In this document: piece by piece, positions 1-9,398 of the stretch | How positions within the stretch are numbered: the stretch's first letter is position 1 | How the letters are laid out: every line of letters begins with the position of its first letter | Origin: Teichococcus coralli | GTDB lineage: Bacteria; Pseudomonadota; Alphaproteobacteria; Acetobacterales; Acetobacteraceae | NCBI RefSeq assembly: GCF_009829925.1 | Contig: NZ_SNVJ01000012.1 | Location: 1-64,000 of the forward strand | Direction of reading: 5' to 3' | Length of the DNA stretch: 64,000 nt | The notes under the pieces: model-generated | Seen by the model: the letters and a program-made list of their open reading frames with translations, nothing else | Database searches by the model: none | Told to the model about the DNA's origin: nothing | Position numbers and translations under genes: made by a program

Positions 1-32
1 CGGTCGCCCTCGACCTCGATGATGGTCGCCAT
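1..32 (-). CDS. Start of an unidentified gene (truncated by the window edge)
   Basis: Reading leftward, an ATG opens a frame MATIIEVEGDR that runs off the window. A good Shine-Dalgarno (GGAG, about 6 nt before the ATG) supports the start. Only eleven residues are visible, so no function can be given. The AT-rich palindrome about 114 bp upstream (146-159) may belong to its promoter. Confidence 0.45.
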   Translation of the reverse strand, partial: MATIIEVEGD

Positions 33-403
33 GAATGTCTCCATCTTGGATGAGTTCCAGCGCGGCGGCCGTGCAGGTCCAGACCGGGCCTTCAGGAGCA
101 GATCCTTGCTCCGGCGCCATCACTACAATGTCCGCGCGAAATGCGTTAGAATTTTCTAAATTCAGGCGTTCATCGCCGCCGGTCATCAGCCCGCCTGGAA
201 ACGCCGGCGGGGCGGGTGGGCGTTGCTCGCGCCAGACGCGGAGCGGCCCGGCCTGCTCCTGGAGCACGCCTTTGCGGGACACGCCCCCCCAGGGGGGGCG
301 CCTTGGAATCCTCAGGCACTCCGCCGCCGGCCTGTTCTCCCCCTCCGGCGGCCAAGGCGCCCTGCGCGGCGGGCTGGCGCCGCCCGCCGGCAGGTTCGTT
401 CTC
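33..403. other. Intergenic region, 371 bp, upstream of the truncated leftward gene
   Basis: No convincing gene was found; the open frames here lack ribosome-binding sites and are GC-driven shadows. The left part (about 120-165) is clearly more AT-rich than its surroundings and looks like promoter DNA for the leftward truncated gene. The right part (about 280-400) is C/G-rich and lies downstream of the zinc peptidase, where a terminator would be expected, but no clean hairpin with a T-tract was seen. Confidence 0.5.
146..159. promoter_or_regulatory. AT-rich palindrome TTAGAA-TT-TTCTAA (Irr/ICE-like?)
   Basis: Six-base perfect arms TTAGAA and TTCTAA are separated by two bases in otherwise GC-rich DNA. 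The alphaproteobacterial Irr iron-control element has the same half-sites but with a three-base spacer, so this is a near match rather than a consensus site. Its place in the probable promoter of the truncated leftward gene suggests an operator. Identity as an Irr site is inference. Confidence 0.35.
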
Positions 404-1258
404 TTACCGCAGCCCGGCGAAGGTGTCGCAGGCGGCCAGCTCGCCGCGCTGCAGCCCGGTGCGGAACCACTGCACGCGCTGCGCCGAGCTGCCATGGGTG
501 AAGGTCTCGGGCTGCACCTGGCCCTGGGCGCGGCGTTGCAGGCGGTCGTCGCCGACGGCGGCGGCGGCGTTCAGCCCTTCCTCGACGTCGCCCTGCTCCA
601 GGATGTGGCGGGCCTCGTCGGCCTGCTTGGCCCACAGGCCGGCGAAGCAGTCGGCCTGCAGCTCGACGCGCACCTGGATCGCGTTGGCGTCGGCCCGGTC
701 ATTGGCCTGCTGCTGGAGCTGGCGCGTCAGGTTCAGGATGCCGAGCTGGTTCTGCACGTGGTGCCCCACCTCGTGCGCGATGATGTAGGCGGCGGCGAAG
801 TCGCCCCTGGCGCCGAGCTTCTGCTGCAGCTGGGCCATGAAGCCGAGGTCGATGTAGATGCGCTGGTCGTTCGGGCAGTAGAAGGGCCCGACCTGCGACT
901 GCGCCGTGCCGCAGCCGGACTGGGTGGCGCCGGTGAACAGCACCAGCGACGGGTCCTGGTAGGTTTGGTCGAGTCGCTGGAACTGCGCCTTCCAGACCTG
1001 CTCGGTCTCGCCCAGCACCTGGGCGACGAAACGGCGCTCCGGGTCGTCGCCGCTGGCCGCCGGCGCGCCGCTGCGGGTGGCGACGGGGCCGCCGCCCTGG
1101 TCGTCGGTGAACAGCACCGAGGGATCCACGCCGAGGAACAGCATGACCAGCACAAGCGCCACGCCGCCGAGGCCGCCCACGGCGATGCCGCCCCGCCGCA
1201 CGCCGCCCATGCCACGCCGGTCCTCAACGTTCCGGCTTTCTGGTCCACCCAGCCGCAT
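404..1258 (-). CDS. Neutral zinc metallopeptidase (YpfJ / Zn_peptidase family)
   Basis: 284 aa. A short basic N-terminus with a glycine-rich stretch leads into one membrane-spanning segment (about residues 25-45), followed by a low-complexity linker and the peptidase domain. The zinc-binding HEVGHH motif is at residues 162-166, followed by HVQNQLG. A conserved-looking C-x-DCFAGLWA segment and a GSS-x-QR-x-QWF segment near the C-terminus are typical of the family annotated as neutral zinc metallopeptidase (PF04228). Predicted to be membrane-anchored with an extracytoplasmic domain. An AAAAGGGG ribosome-binding site about 7 nt upstream supports this ATG. It stands alone, reading the same way as the tetR gene upstream. 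Substrate unknown. Confidence 0.85.
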   Translation of the reverse strand: MRLGGPESRNVEDRRGMGGVRRGGIAVGGLGGVALVLVMLFLGVDPSVLFTDDQGGGPVATRSGAPAASGDDPERRFVAQVLGETEQVWKAQFQRLDQTYQDPSLVLFTGATQSGCGTAQSQVGPFYCPNDQRIYIDLGFMAQLQQKLGARGDFAAAYIIAHEVGHHVQNQLGILNLTRQLQQQANDRADANAIQVRVELQADCFAGLWAKQADEARHILEQGDVEEGLNAAAAVGDDRLQRRAQGQVQPETFTHGSSAQRVQWFRTGLQRGELAACDTFAGLR

Positions 1259-1370
1259 GGCCGCCCCTTTTCATCTGCATGACCGACTGGCAGCACAAGT
1301 GGCCAGCCTGGCCTGCGGTTGCATGGCCTCCTTCAAGGCGACCCCGCGGTTTCGCTCAAGGGGCAGAACA

Positions 1371-1446
1371 AAGGCCGGGGAAAGAAATCCCCGCCCGCGC
1401 GGGAGGCTGACCAAAGAAGGGAGGAAGCCCGGCGGAGTTCATTCAC
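1371..1446. repeat. Degenerate copy of the intergenic hairpin element
   Basis: A left hairpin GGGG-AAAGAAAT-CCCC (1377-1392) is followed after a short GC-rich spacer by CAAAGAAGGGAGG and then GGAGTTCATTCACCC. This is the order of parts found in the well-formed copies (for example 10641-10789), but with mismatched arms and almost no core. It overlaps the 3' end of the tetR gene and lies between two tandem leftward genes. Family membership is inferred from motif order. Confidence 0.45.
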
Positions 1447-2137
1447 CCATGCTTGCCCCCATGCTTGCCGCGGCCTTGAAGCGCAGGCCGCAGCCCTTCA
1501 GCACCAGCCGCAGCACCGTTTCGGTGCCCTGCGCATGGTCCTGCGCGGTGAGTTCCGGCCGGTCCAGCACGGCGCGGATCTGCGCCTCGAAGTCGGCATA
1601 GGTCTGCGTCATCGCCCAGATGGCGAAGAACAGGTGGGGCGGGTCCACCGGCTCCATGCGTCCCGCGGCGATCCAGCCTTCCAGCACGCGCGACTTCTCG
1701 CGCACCAGGCTGCGCAGCTCGCCCGCCAGGTAGCTGCCGAGATAGGGCGCGCCGTGCAGCACCTCGTTGGCGAAGACCTTCGAGGCGAAGGGGCGCGTGC
1801 GGGACCAGTGCATCTTGGCGCGGACATAGGCGGCGAGCGCCTCGGCGGGATCGTTCTCCGGGCGGATGCTGTCGGTGGCGGAAAGCCAGAGGTCGAGAAT
1901 GCTGTCCAGCAGCGCGGTGTAGAGCGCCTCCTTGGTGCCGAAGTAATAGTGGAGGTTTGCCTTGGGCAGGCCGGAGGCGGCGGCGAGGGCCGACATGCTG
2001 GCGCCCTCGAAGCCGGTTTCGGCGAAAACCGCCTCGGCCGCGGCGAGGATATGCGCCACGCGTTGCCTGCGCTGCCAGGCCCGGCTGCCGCGAGGGGGCG
2101 TTTCCGCCTCGTTTTGCGTCGTTCGGGGTACTTCCAT
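1439..2137 (-). CDS. TetR-family regulator, RutR-like, of the URC operon
   Basis: 232 aa. The N-terminal helix-turn-helix (about residues 30-75) contains ILAAAEAVFAETGFEGASM and LPKANLHYYFGTKEALY, a strong TetR signature. The C-terminal half (SRTRPFASKVFANEVLHG, FFAIWAMTQTYADFEAQI) resembles RutR/YcdC, the regulator that senses uracil in E. coli. It is divergent from the uracil-catabolism genes, and the gap holds a palindrome nearly identical to the RutR operator. The start at 2137 was chosen because the domain begins just after it and AGGA lies 8 nt upstream; a longer open frame runs through the operator and is not coding. It probably represses both itself and the operon until pyrimidine is present (inference). 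Confidence 0.82.
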   Translation of the reverse strand: MEVPRTTQNEAETPPRGSRAWQRRQRVAHILAAAEAVFAETGFEGASMSALAAASGLPKANLHYYFGTKEALYTALLDSILDLWLSATDSIRPENDPAEALAAYVRAKMHWSRTRPFASKVFANEVLHGAPYLGSYLAGELRSLVREKSRVLEGWIAAGRMEPVDPPHLFFAIWAMTQTYADFEAQIRAVLDRPELTAQDHAQGTETVLRLVLKGCGLRFKAAASMGASMGE

Positions 2138-2175
2138 GCTTGGATCCTGGGCAGGTGCCGCGCCACCGAACAAGA

Positions 2176-2191
2176 TTGACCGATTGGTCAG
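2176..2191. promoter_or_regulatory. RutR-type operator
   Basis: TTGACCGATTGGTCAG is an imperfect palindrome (TGACC / GGTCA arms) in the divergent gap between the RutR-like gene and URC1. The published RutR consensus is TTGACCANNTGGTCAA; 12 of its 14 defined positions match. It lies 39 bp before the regulator's ATG and 85 bp before the URC1 ATG, so one dimer could control both directions. Confidence 0.75.
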
Positions 2192-2276
2192 CTTTCTCCT
2201 AGCCTCTCCTGGCCGCCGCACCAAACCCGCCCGTGGGGGCGCAGGCCGGTGTGGCCCCGGAGGTGCGACCGCGACG

Positions 2277-3544
<1,268 letters not shown>

Positions 3545-3548
<4 letters not shown>

Positions 3549-4771
3549 CCAGCGCGGCCGTGGCGCTGCTGCGCCGCCCGGAGACGATCCGGGCGCGCTG
3601 CCACGCGCTGCTGCGCCTGGCCGAGGCGGAGGCGCTGCCGCACTTCGCGCTGCACGCGGAGCGCCTGCCCGCCGCCGCCGACTACGTGGCCGAAACCATC
3701 CGGCAGAACTATCCGGACCTCGCCATTCCCTACCATGCGCGCTGGCGGCACTTCGCGGCGGGCGGGGTGGACCGCTGGGGCGCGCTGGCGGCCGCGCGGC
3801 TTGGCGGCGAGGATGCGGCGGCGGTGGCGCGGCGGCGGATCGACCTTTGCGTCGTCTCCGTGCTGCTCGATGCCGGTGCCGGGCCGGACTGGGCCTTCGC
3901 CGAGCCGGACGGAACGCGGCTCGCCCGCTCCGAGGGGCTGGGCGTGGCCAGCCTGCACGCCTTCGCCGCCGGGCTCTTCTCCAGCGATCCCGATGACCGG
4001 CTGCGGGTGGATGCGGCCGGGCTGGAGGCGGTGACGGCCGAGGCGCTGGGCGCCGCCTTCCAGGTTGGCCCGGCGAACCCGCTGACCGGGCTGGAGGGGC
4101 GTGCCGCGCTGCTGCGCGACCTGGGCGCCGCGCTGCGCCGGTCCCCCGCGCTGTTCGGCGGCGCGCCGCCGCGCCCGGGCGGGCTGTTCGACCACCTGCG
4201 CGCCGCCGCCACGCCGGATGGCCTGCCAGCCGACGCCATCCTGGCCGCCGTGCTGGAAGGGCTGGCGCCGGCCTGGCCGGCGCGGATCGTGCTGGAGGGC
4301 GAGAATCTCGGCGACGTCTGGCGCCACCCGCTGGCCGCGCCGGAAGGGCCGGCACCGGGGCTGGTGCCCTTCCACAAGCTCTCGCAATGGCTCAGCTACT
4401 CGCTGGCCGAGGTGCTGGAGGAGGCGGGCATTCCCGTCCTCGCGCTCGACGCGTTGACCGGGCTGCCGGAATACCGCAACGGCGGGCTGCTGCTCGATCT
4501 CGGCGTGCTTTCCCTGCGCGACCCGGCGCTGGCGCGCGAAGCCCTGCCGGTGGACCACCCCGCGATCGTCGAATGGCGCGCGCTGACGGTGGCGCTGCTG
4601 GACCGGCTGGCCGGGCTGGTACGCGAGCGCCTGGGGCTGGATGCCGCGGCGCTGCCGCTGGCGCGCGTGCTGGAAGGCGGCACCTGGGCCGCCGGGCGGC
4701 GCATCGCCCGCGCGCTGCGGCCCGGGGGCGGGCCGCCGCTCCAGGTCGTCAGCGATGGAACCGTATTCTGA
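3545..4771 (+). CDS. URC4: DUF1688 family protein
   Basis: 408 aa with a GTG start overlapping the URC1 stop. It matches the DUF1688/URC4 family from residue 1 ([19 protein letters not shown]) through conserved blocks such as [33 protein letters not shown] and [19 protein letters not shown] to the C-terminus. It is soluble, with no signal peptide. The family is known mainly from its co-occurrence with URC1 and its requirement in yeast uracil catabolism; the catalytic step is not visible from sequence. Placed between URC1 and upp with 4-nt and 1-nt overlaps, it must be made together with them. Confidence 0.83.
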
Positions 4772-5439
4772 TGGAACGCCCGATGACCGACGCCTCCAGC
4801 CCGACCCTGCCCGACAGCGTGACGGTGATCCGGCACCCGCTGGTGCAGCACAAGCTGACGCTGATGCGGCAGAAGCAGACCTCCACCGGCGAGTTCCGCC
4901 GCCTGGCGCGCGAGATCAGCCTGCTGATGGCCTATGAGCTGACCCGCGACCTGCCGCTGGAGGACGTGGCGATCGAGACGCCGCTGGAGCCGATGCAGGC
5001 GCCGCGGCTCGCGGGCAAGAAGCTCTGCATCGTCTCCATCCTGCGCGCCGGCGACGGCATCATGGAGGGGATGCTGGATCTCGTGCCCTCCGCCCGCGTC
5101 GGCCATATCGGCCTCTACCGCGACCCGGAGACGCTGGTGCCGGTGGAGTATTACCTGAAGCTGCCGGACGACGTCTCGGAGCGGCTGGTGATCGTGGTGG
5201 ACCCGATGCTGGCGACCGGCCATTCCGCCGCCGCCGCGCTTTCCCGCCTGAAGCAGGCGGGCGCCGGGCAGTTGCGCTTCGCCTGTCTGCTGGCGGCGCC
5301 GCAAGGCGTCTCGGTGCTGACGGAGGCGCACCCCGACGTGCCGGTCTTCACCTGCAGCATCGACCGGGAACTCGACAGCCACGCCTATATCCGGCCGGGG
5401 CTGGGGGATGCGGGGGACCGGCTCTACGGGACGAAGTGA
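4771..5439 (+). CDS. upp: Uracil phosphoribosyltransferase of the URC operon
   Basis: 222 aa, slightly longer than E. coli Upp (208 aa). Recognisable parts are [17 protein letters not shown] near the N-terminus, the [13 protein letters not shown] flexible loop region, the PRPP-binding motif [18 protein letters not shown] (about residues 145-160), and the C-terminal uracil-binding segment [17 protein letters not shown]. It converts uracil plus PRPP to UMP. The ATG overlaps the URC4 stop (TGATG). In URC clusters this enzyme supplies the first step of degradation rather than only salvage, which fits the RutR-like control. Confidence 0.9.
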   Translation: MERPMTDASSPTLPDSVTVIRHPLVQHKLTLMRQKQTSTGEFRRLAREISLLMAYELTRDLPLEDVAIETPLEPMQAPRLAGKKLCIVSILRAGDGIMEGMLDLVPSARVGHIGLYRDPETLVPVEYYLKLPDDVSERLVIVVDPMLATGHSAAAALSRLKQAGAGQLRFACLLAAPQGVSVLTEAHPDVPVFTCSIDRELDSHAYIRPGLGDAGDRLYGTK

Positions 5440-5443
5440 AAGT

Positions 5444-5893
5444 CCGGGGGGAATGAATTCCCCCCAGGCCCCCCTTCTTTTTTCTGCGAGTTTTGCTGCG
5501 CCGGCGGAGCGCGCTCGCGCCGGAGCTGAAGCAGCCCCGGCGGCTGCCTGCCGTTCGTTCCTGAACAGATAAAAAGAAGAAGGGCGTTTGGGAGAATTCG
5601 GGCCTGTCCTCAGACTTCCGGCTGAAAGCAAGATGGGGGAGAGAACTCCCCCCATTCCCCCTCCTTTTTCTGTCGGTTTTCGGCTCCGCCCTGAGGCAAG
5701 GGTTCCGGCCGATGATCCGCGCGGCGGTGGCAGTCGCCGGGGCTGCTCCAGCGCCGGCGTGGGTCCGCTCCACCGGCACACCAGACGGATAGAAAAAAGA
5801 AGAGGGGGTCTGGGGGTAGAATTCATTTTCCCCAGACCTGCCCGTGATCATGCCGCTGGGCAGGTTTGAGGACAGGTCTTCATTCTCCCGACC
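5444..5893. repeat. Intergenic hairpin element, right arm interrupted by a nested copy
   Basis: This convergent junction (462 bp without a gene) begins with a left hairpin GGGGGGAATGAATTCCCCCC (5446-5465), followed by a C-run and TTCTTTTTTCTG. A core in reverse orientation (CAGCCCCGGCGGCTG at about 5532) and AAAAAGAAGAAGGG follow, and then the first half of the right hairpin, GGGAGAAT (5590-5597). The matching half ATTCTCCC lies 284 bp away at 5882-5889, so the arm appears split by the 274-bp nested element. Each intact arm reads inward as hairpin plus T-rich tract, suitable for terminating the converging upp and M81 transcripts. Confidence 0.7.
5603..5876. mobile_element. Nested ~274-bp MITE-like copy with terminal inverted repeats
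   Basis: The ends are a perfect 10-bp inverted repeat, CCTGTCCTCA (5603-5612) and TGAGGACAGG (5867-5876). Inside are a left hairpin (GGGGGAGAGAACTCCCCCC), CCCCCTCCTTTTTCTGTC, a core starting GATGATCCGC at 5711 with the CGCCGGGGCTG hairpin, and a right arm with AAAAAAGAAGAGGGGG. The first ~105 bases are almost identical to the copy at 13285-13559. There is no ORF inside, so movement would need a transposase from elsewhere. No clear target duplication is visible. Confidence 0.6.
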
Positions 5894-5901
5894 TTTCTCC
5901 C

Positions 5902-7401
5902 TTACGGGAAGGACGGATTTCCATAGGGGTAGTAGCTTTTCAGGTCGAGATACTCGTAGCGCAGCCCATCCAGCCGCACCGTGCCGAGGAAGGGCTCCAG
6001 CGGCTCGACCAGCAGGATTTCCTTTGCGAAGCCGGTGTCGTCGAAGCCGCGGCGGAAATGCACGCGCGACTTGATGGCGATGACGTCGAAGGCTTCCGGG
6101 TCCAGCCCGATCCTGCGCAGCAAGGAAGGCTCCATGATCTGCGCCAGATAGGGGCTGAGCACGAGCACGTTGCCTTCGCCGAAATCGACGGTGACCCAGG
6201 GCAGGGTGGCGCTTTCGCGCAGCCCCTGGGTGATCTCGCGGATGGTGCCGGTGACGCGCACCGGCTGGCCGGCGGATTCGTCGGCGAGGCCGCCGATCGC
6301 CATGTCGAAGGCATCGCCGGGCCTGGCGCCCTTGGCGAGCAGCGCCTCGATGGCCGCGGAGTCGGCGACCGTCGCCACCAGGGTCCGCGTCAGGCGGTGC
6401 GCGAGGATCTCCCGCAGCAGCCAGGTGGCGGAGCCGGAGCGGTCGCTGTGGTCGCAGAGCACGACGGGCGTGCGGCCTTCCGCCACCGCCTGCCGCGCCA
6501 GCGCGACGCCGTCGGGAATCTTGTGCACTTTGGTGGAGTTCAGCAGCGCCTCGCGCTGGCGCCAGGCCGTTTCCGCCATGTCGCGCCCGATGCGCTCGGC
6601 GAGCTCCGGCTTGCCGTTGGTCAGCACCTGGAAGGTCATGCCGGCATCCGGCACGTCGGACCAGGGGAAGCCGAAGAAGACGTTCACGTAGGTGTCGGGC
6701 TCGCGCGCCTCCCAGGTGAGCGCGCGCTGGATCAGGTCCATCCAGGGCGAGGCGCCGGTCCATTGCAGGACCGTGGGCGAGATGATCGGCACCCTCACCG
6801 TCACATGCGCGGGCCTGTAGTCGCCGCGGATGGCGCGGACCAGCGTGCGCGCCGCCCGCTCGCCCTGCAGGTAGCTGTCGTAATGCGGGTAGTATTTCAC
6901 GGTGAAGGCCATGTCGGCCTGGCGGAGGAATTCCTCGTCCTCGTTGCCGTGCGGATCGAAGGTGGCGGCGATGAAGGCCTTGGGGCCGACCACCGCGCGC
7001 ACGCGGCGGGCGATCTCCGCCTCGGGGCGGGGCACGCCGCGCACGCCCATGGCGCCGTGCAGGGAGAGATAGACGCCGTGGAAGGGGCCCTGCGCCTCCA
7101 GCTCCTCCACCATGCGGCCGGTGAACCGCTCGAAGGCCTCGGCGGTGATCCAGCCGGAGCCGGAGCCGCGGCGGGAATCGAGCGGCGACTCGATGCCCAC
7201 CAGTTCCACGCCGGCGAACTCGCGCGCCACCTTCACGAAGCCGCCGATATAGGATCTCGGCTCGGCGGCCAGCAGCGCCTCGCCTCTGGCCGGGGAGCCG
7301 GCATAGGTGAAGTCCTCGGCCGTGGTGTCGTAGGGAAGGAAGGTCACGGTCTCATGCGAGAACTTGAGCACCGCGATGCGGATCGGCTGCGTGTCTGTCA
7401 T
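5902..7401 (-). CDS. M81 family metallopeptidase (MlrC-like)
   Basis: 499 aa, a typical length for the family. The N-terminal MlrC domain starts at IRIAVLKFSHETVTFLP, with GVYLSLHGAMGVRG and IAATFDPHGNEDEEFL carrying probable metal ligands and KYYPHYDSYLQGERAAR following. The C-terminal domain includes VVLCDHSDRSGSATWLLREIL and ending AIKSRVHFRRGF. The family is named for MlrC, which completes microcystin degradation; most members are uncharacterised metallo-amidohydrolases, so the substrate here is unknown. No signal peptide. The ATG at 7401 has AGGGA 4-8 nt upstream; an in-frame extension lacks support. It is divergent from the DUF4403 gene. Confidence 0.85.
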   Translation of the reverse strand: MTDTQPIRIAVLKFSHETVTFLPYDTTAEDFTYAGSPARGEALLAAEPRSYIGGFVKVAREFAGVELVGIESPLDSRRGSGSGWITAEAFERFTGRMVEELEAQGPFHGVYLSLHGAMGVRGVPRPEAEIARRVRAVVGPKAFIAATFDPHGNEDEEFLRQADMAFTVKYYPHYDSYLQGERAARTLVRAIRGDYRPAHVTVRVPIISPTVLQWTGASPWMDLIQRALTWEAREPDTYVNVFFGFPWSDVPDAGMTFQVLTNGKPELAERIGRDMAETAWRQREALLNSTKVHKIPDGVALARQAVAEGRTPVVLCDHSDRSGSATWLLREILAHRLTRTLVATVADSAAIEALLAKGARPGDAFDMAIGGLADESAGQPVRVTGTIREITQGLRESATLPWVTVDFGEGNVLVLSPYLAQIMEPSLLRRIGLDPEAFDVIAIKSRVHFRRGFDDTGFAKEILLVEPLEPFLGTVRLDGLRYEYLDLKSYYPYGNPSFP

Positions 7402-7570
7402 CGGTTCCCTGCGACGCCGGAGGCGTTCTGCTGCGCGGCCCGTTGGACGGGCGGGAGCAGGCAGACTAGGCCGGGGGTGCGGGGTGGCCAAGCCAGGCGA
7501 AGCGGGCGCCGGCAACGCTGGGATGGCCCGCGCGGTTCTATCGGGCGCGTCAGCATGAAGGGAGCAGCGG

Positions 7571-9025
7571 TTGACGAAGCGTCGCGCATGGGTGCTGCTG
7601 GCGGTCCTGCTGCTGGCCACCGGCCCGGCATGGCTGGGCGTGCGGTGGTACCAGGGGCATGATCTCCTGCTCTCGCAGGCGCCGGAGCGGCGCGCCAGCC
7701 GCCTCACGCTGCCCGCCCGCGAGAGTGCGATGGCGCTGCCGCTGCGCATCCCGTTCCCGCTGATCCGCGACACCGCCGAGCGCCTGCTGCCGGAGTCCTT
7801 CAGCGATGCCGGCGAAAGCGAAGGCACCCGCTACCGCTACACCGTCCGGCGCACCAGCGGCCTCGCGCTGTCCCGCACGGAGGAGGGCCGGCTGCGCGTG
7901 ACCACGAGCCTGGTGGTGAACGGCGATGCCGGGCTGAGCGGCGGGCTGGCCGAGCTGCTGGCGCTCGGCACCAAGAACTTCGACGCCGCCGCCGAGGTGC
8001 AGGCCGATCTCGGCGTCGCGCTCGGCGAGGACTGGTGCCCGGAGGTGGGTGTGGATGTGGCCTACCGCTGGACCAAGTCGCCCCGGCTGGAGGTGATCGG
8101 CGGCGTCTGGGTCAATGTGGAGGGGCAGGTGCGGGGGCGTGTGGACGCGGCGCTGCGCGACCTGCCGCGCCTGCTGCGCGAGGCCATCCCCTGCGACGCG
8201 ATCCGGCGGCAGATGCAGGACGCCTGGCGCAACTACGACGTGCCCGTGCAGCTTCCGGCCGCGCCGCCGCTGCATGTGCAGGTGCATCCGCTCGGGCTGG
8301 GCCTTTCCGGGCTGGCGGTGGAGCAGGACCATCTCCGCCTCGGGCTGGCCCTGCAGGCGCGCACGGCGGTGGCCGCCACGGCCGGCGGAATGGCGCCGGC
8401 CGGGGCGCTGCCGCCGCTGCGCCGGGTGCCGGACCGGAACGGCCGGCTGCAGCTCTCCATTCCCGTCCGCGCCGGCTACGACATGATCCGCGACTGGCTG
8501 ATGGAGCAGTTCGGCAAGCGGGACATCCCCTTCGAGGTGGCGGGCTGGAAGGGCACGCTGCGTATCCGGGAGATCTTTCTTTACCCGAGCGCGCCGGCGG
8601 TGGTGGCCTCGATCGGCTTCACGGTGGACCTGCCGGGGGCGCTGCTCGACACCGCCGGACGGGTCACCCTCTCCGCCCGGCCGGTGGTGGAGCGCGGCGG
8701 CACCCGCATCCGCCTTACCGACATCCACTTCGCGCGCGATGTGGACAGCCTACTCTGGTCGGCGGCGACCCTGGTCCTTGAGGCGCCGATTCGCGCGCGG
8801 CTGGCCGAGGTCGCCGTCTATGACCTTCGTGGCGGCATCGCCGATGCCCTGAAGGCGCTGCAGAAGACGCTGGCCGACCCCGAGCGCACCGGCGGCGTGC
8901 GCCTGGCCCTCTCCAAGCCCAGCCTGCGGCTGGAACGGGTGGTGCCGGAGAACGACGCCCTGACGGTGCTGGGCGCGGCGGAAGCCACCGTCTCGGCCGA
9001 GCTGACCACCCTGCCAGGCGGCTGA
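7571..9025 (+). CDS. DUF4403 family protein, membrane-anchored
   Basis: 484 aa starting at TTG, chosen because GGAG sits 6 nt upstream and the signal/anchor (RAWVLLAVLLLATGPAWLG) follows directly; the nearby ATG is out of frame. The rest is a beta-rich extracytoplasmic protein with two roughly similar halves: MALPLRIPFPLIRDTAERLLP... and LQLSIPVRAGYDMIRDWLMEQF..., each followed by strands of alternating hydrophobicity. This is the pattern of DUF4403, thought to relate to lipid-binding tubular folds. Function unknown. It is transcribed toward the ornithine decarboxylase leader with about 65 bp before that promoter. Confidence 0.75.
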   Translation: MTKRRAWVLLAVLLLATGPAWLGVRWYQGHDLLLSQAPERRASRLTLPARESAMALPLRIPFPLIRDTAERLLPESFSDAGESEGTRYRYTVRRTSGLALSRTEEGRLRVTTSLVVNGDAGLSGGLAELLALGTKNFDAAAEVQADLGVALGEDWCPEVGVDVAYRWTKSPRLEVIGGVWVNVEGQVRGRVDAALRDLPRLLREAIPCDAIRRQMQDAWRNYDVPVQLPAAPPLHVQVHPLGLGLSGLAVEQDHLRLGLALQARTAVAATAGGMAPAGALPPLRRVPDRNGRLQLSIPVRAGYDMIRDWLMEQFGKRDIPFEVAGWKGTLRIREIFLYPSAPAVVASIGFTVDLPGALLDTAGRVTLSARPVVERGGTRIRLTDIHFARDVDSLLWSAATLVLEAPIRARLAEVAVYDLRGGIADALKALQKTLADPERTGGVRLALSKPSLRLERVVPENDALTVLGAAEATVSAELTTLPGG

Positions 9026-9092
9026 GGGCTGGCCCATGCGTCCGGCGAAGGGCGGCGGCCGGCAGAATGCAAAGCGCGCCCCGCATCTCCCC

Positions 9093-9121
9093 GTGATTTT
9101 TCCGGCGGGATGTCCTATATA
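9093..9121 (+). promoter_or_regulatory. Likely promoter of the ornithine decarboxylase leader
   Basis: GTGATT and TATATA are separated by 17 bp, a sigma-70-like arrangement in the only AT-rich patch of the region. Transcription would start about 10 bp before the structured leader described next. Inferred from sequence only. Confidence 0.5.
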
Positions 9122-9127
9122 GGCCCT

Positions 9128-9398
9128 GATGACGCTGTCGCACGTGCCGCGAGCCCGACTTCCCGGGCACAAGCAACGACGTAACGCGTCCTTTTCGGTC
9201 GAGCCGGCCACCCGTGGGCCGGCGTCCTTAAGGGAAACGCCTATGTTCGCTGTCCGTCACGCGGCGATGCCATGCCATCGCAACCACGCCTGAGGCATCC
9301 GGGCGCCTGATGCGCCGGGCCGCTGGCCCTCTCCCTTCCGCCCTGTGCCCGCCCGGCCGGTCCGCCGCACCCCTCCTGCGACGTTGCGAGTTCTGCCC
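9128..9398 (+). promoter_or_regulatory. Structured 5' leader (speF-type) of ornithine decarboxylase
   Basis: The ~370 bp between DUF4403 and the decarboxylase holds a transcribed leader. Visible hairpins are GCCCG-acttc-CGGGC (about 9152-9168) and GCCGGCC / GGCCGGC (9203-9209 with 9217-9223). Next comes an AAGGG ribosome-binding site and a 16-residue ORF, then two overlapping hairpins (GGCGC/GCGCC at 9302-9316; GGGCC-gct-GGCCC at 9317-9329) that share bases 9317-9319 or lie hard against each other. A conserved RNA motif named speF is known upstream of alphaproteobacterial ornithine decarboxylase genes; position and architecture fit it. Assignment to that Rfam family needs a covariance-model search. 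Confidence 0.6.
9243..9293 (+). CDS. Candidate leader peptide, 16 aa
   Basis: Reads MFAVRHAAMPCHRNHA then TGA. It has a better ribosome-binding site (AAGGGA, about 8 nt before the ATG) than the decarboxylase itself and ends 105 nt before that gene, immediately before two competing hairpins. That layout is typical of attenuator peptides. In E. coli the SpeFL peptide senses ornithine upstream of speF and contains an HRN triplet; HRN also occurs here near the C-terminus, but the peptides are otherwise different and homology is not claimed. Confidence 0.5.
   Translation: MFAVRHAAMPCHRNHA

Noticed and set aside
35..1282. A 415-codon rightward open frame opposite the zinc peptidase
   Set aside because: It is antisense to a gene with an intact HExxH domain, has no ribosome-binding site, and its composition is that of a GC-driven shadow frame.
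5348..6763. A leftward frame running from M81 through the repeat elements, as a possible fusion
   Set aside because: It crosses hairpin elements and is out of frame with the M81 domain, which ends normally at 5902.
9345..9398. GTG at 9345 as the start of ornithine decarboxylase
   Set aside because: It has no ribosome-binding site and adds a basic, proline-rich stretch lying within the leader hairpin region; ATG 9399 is more economical.
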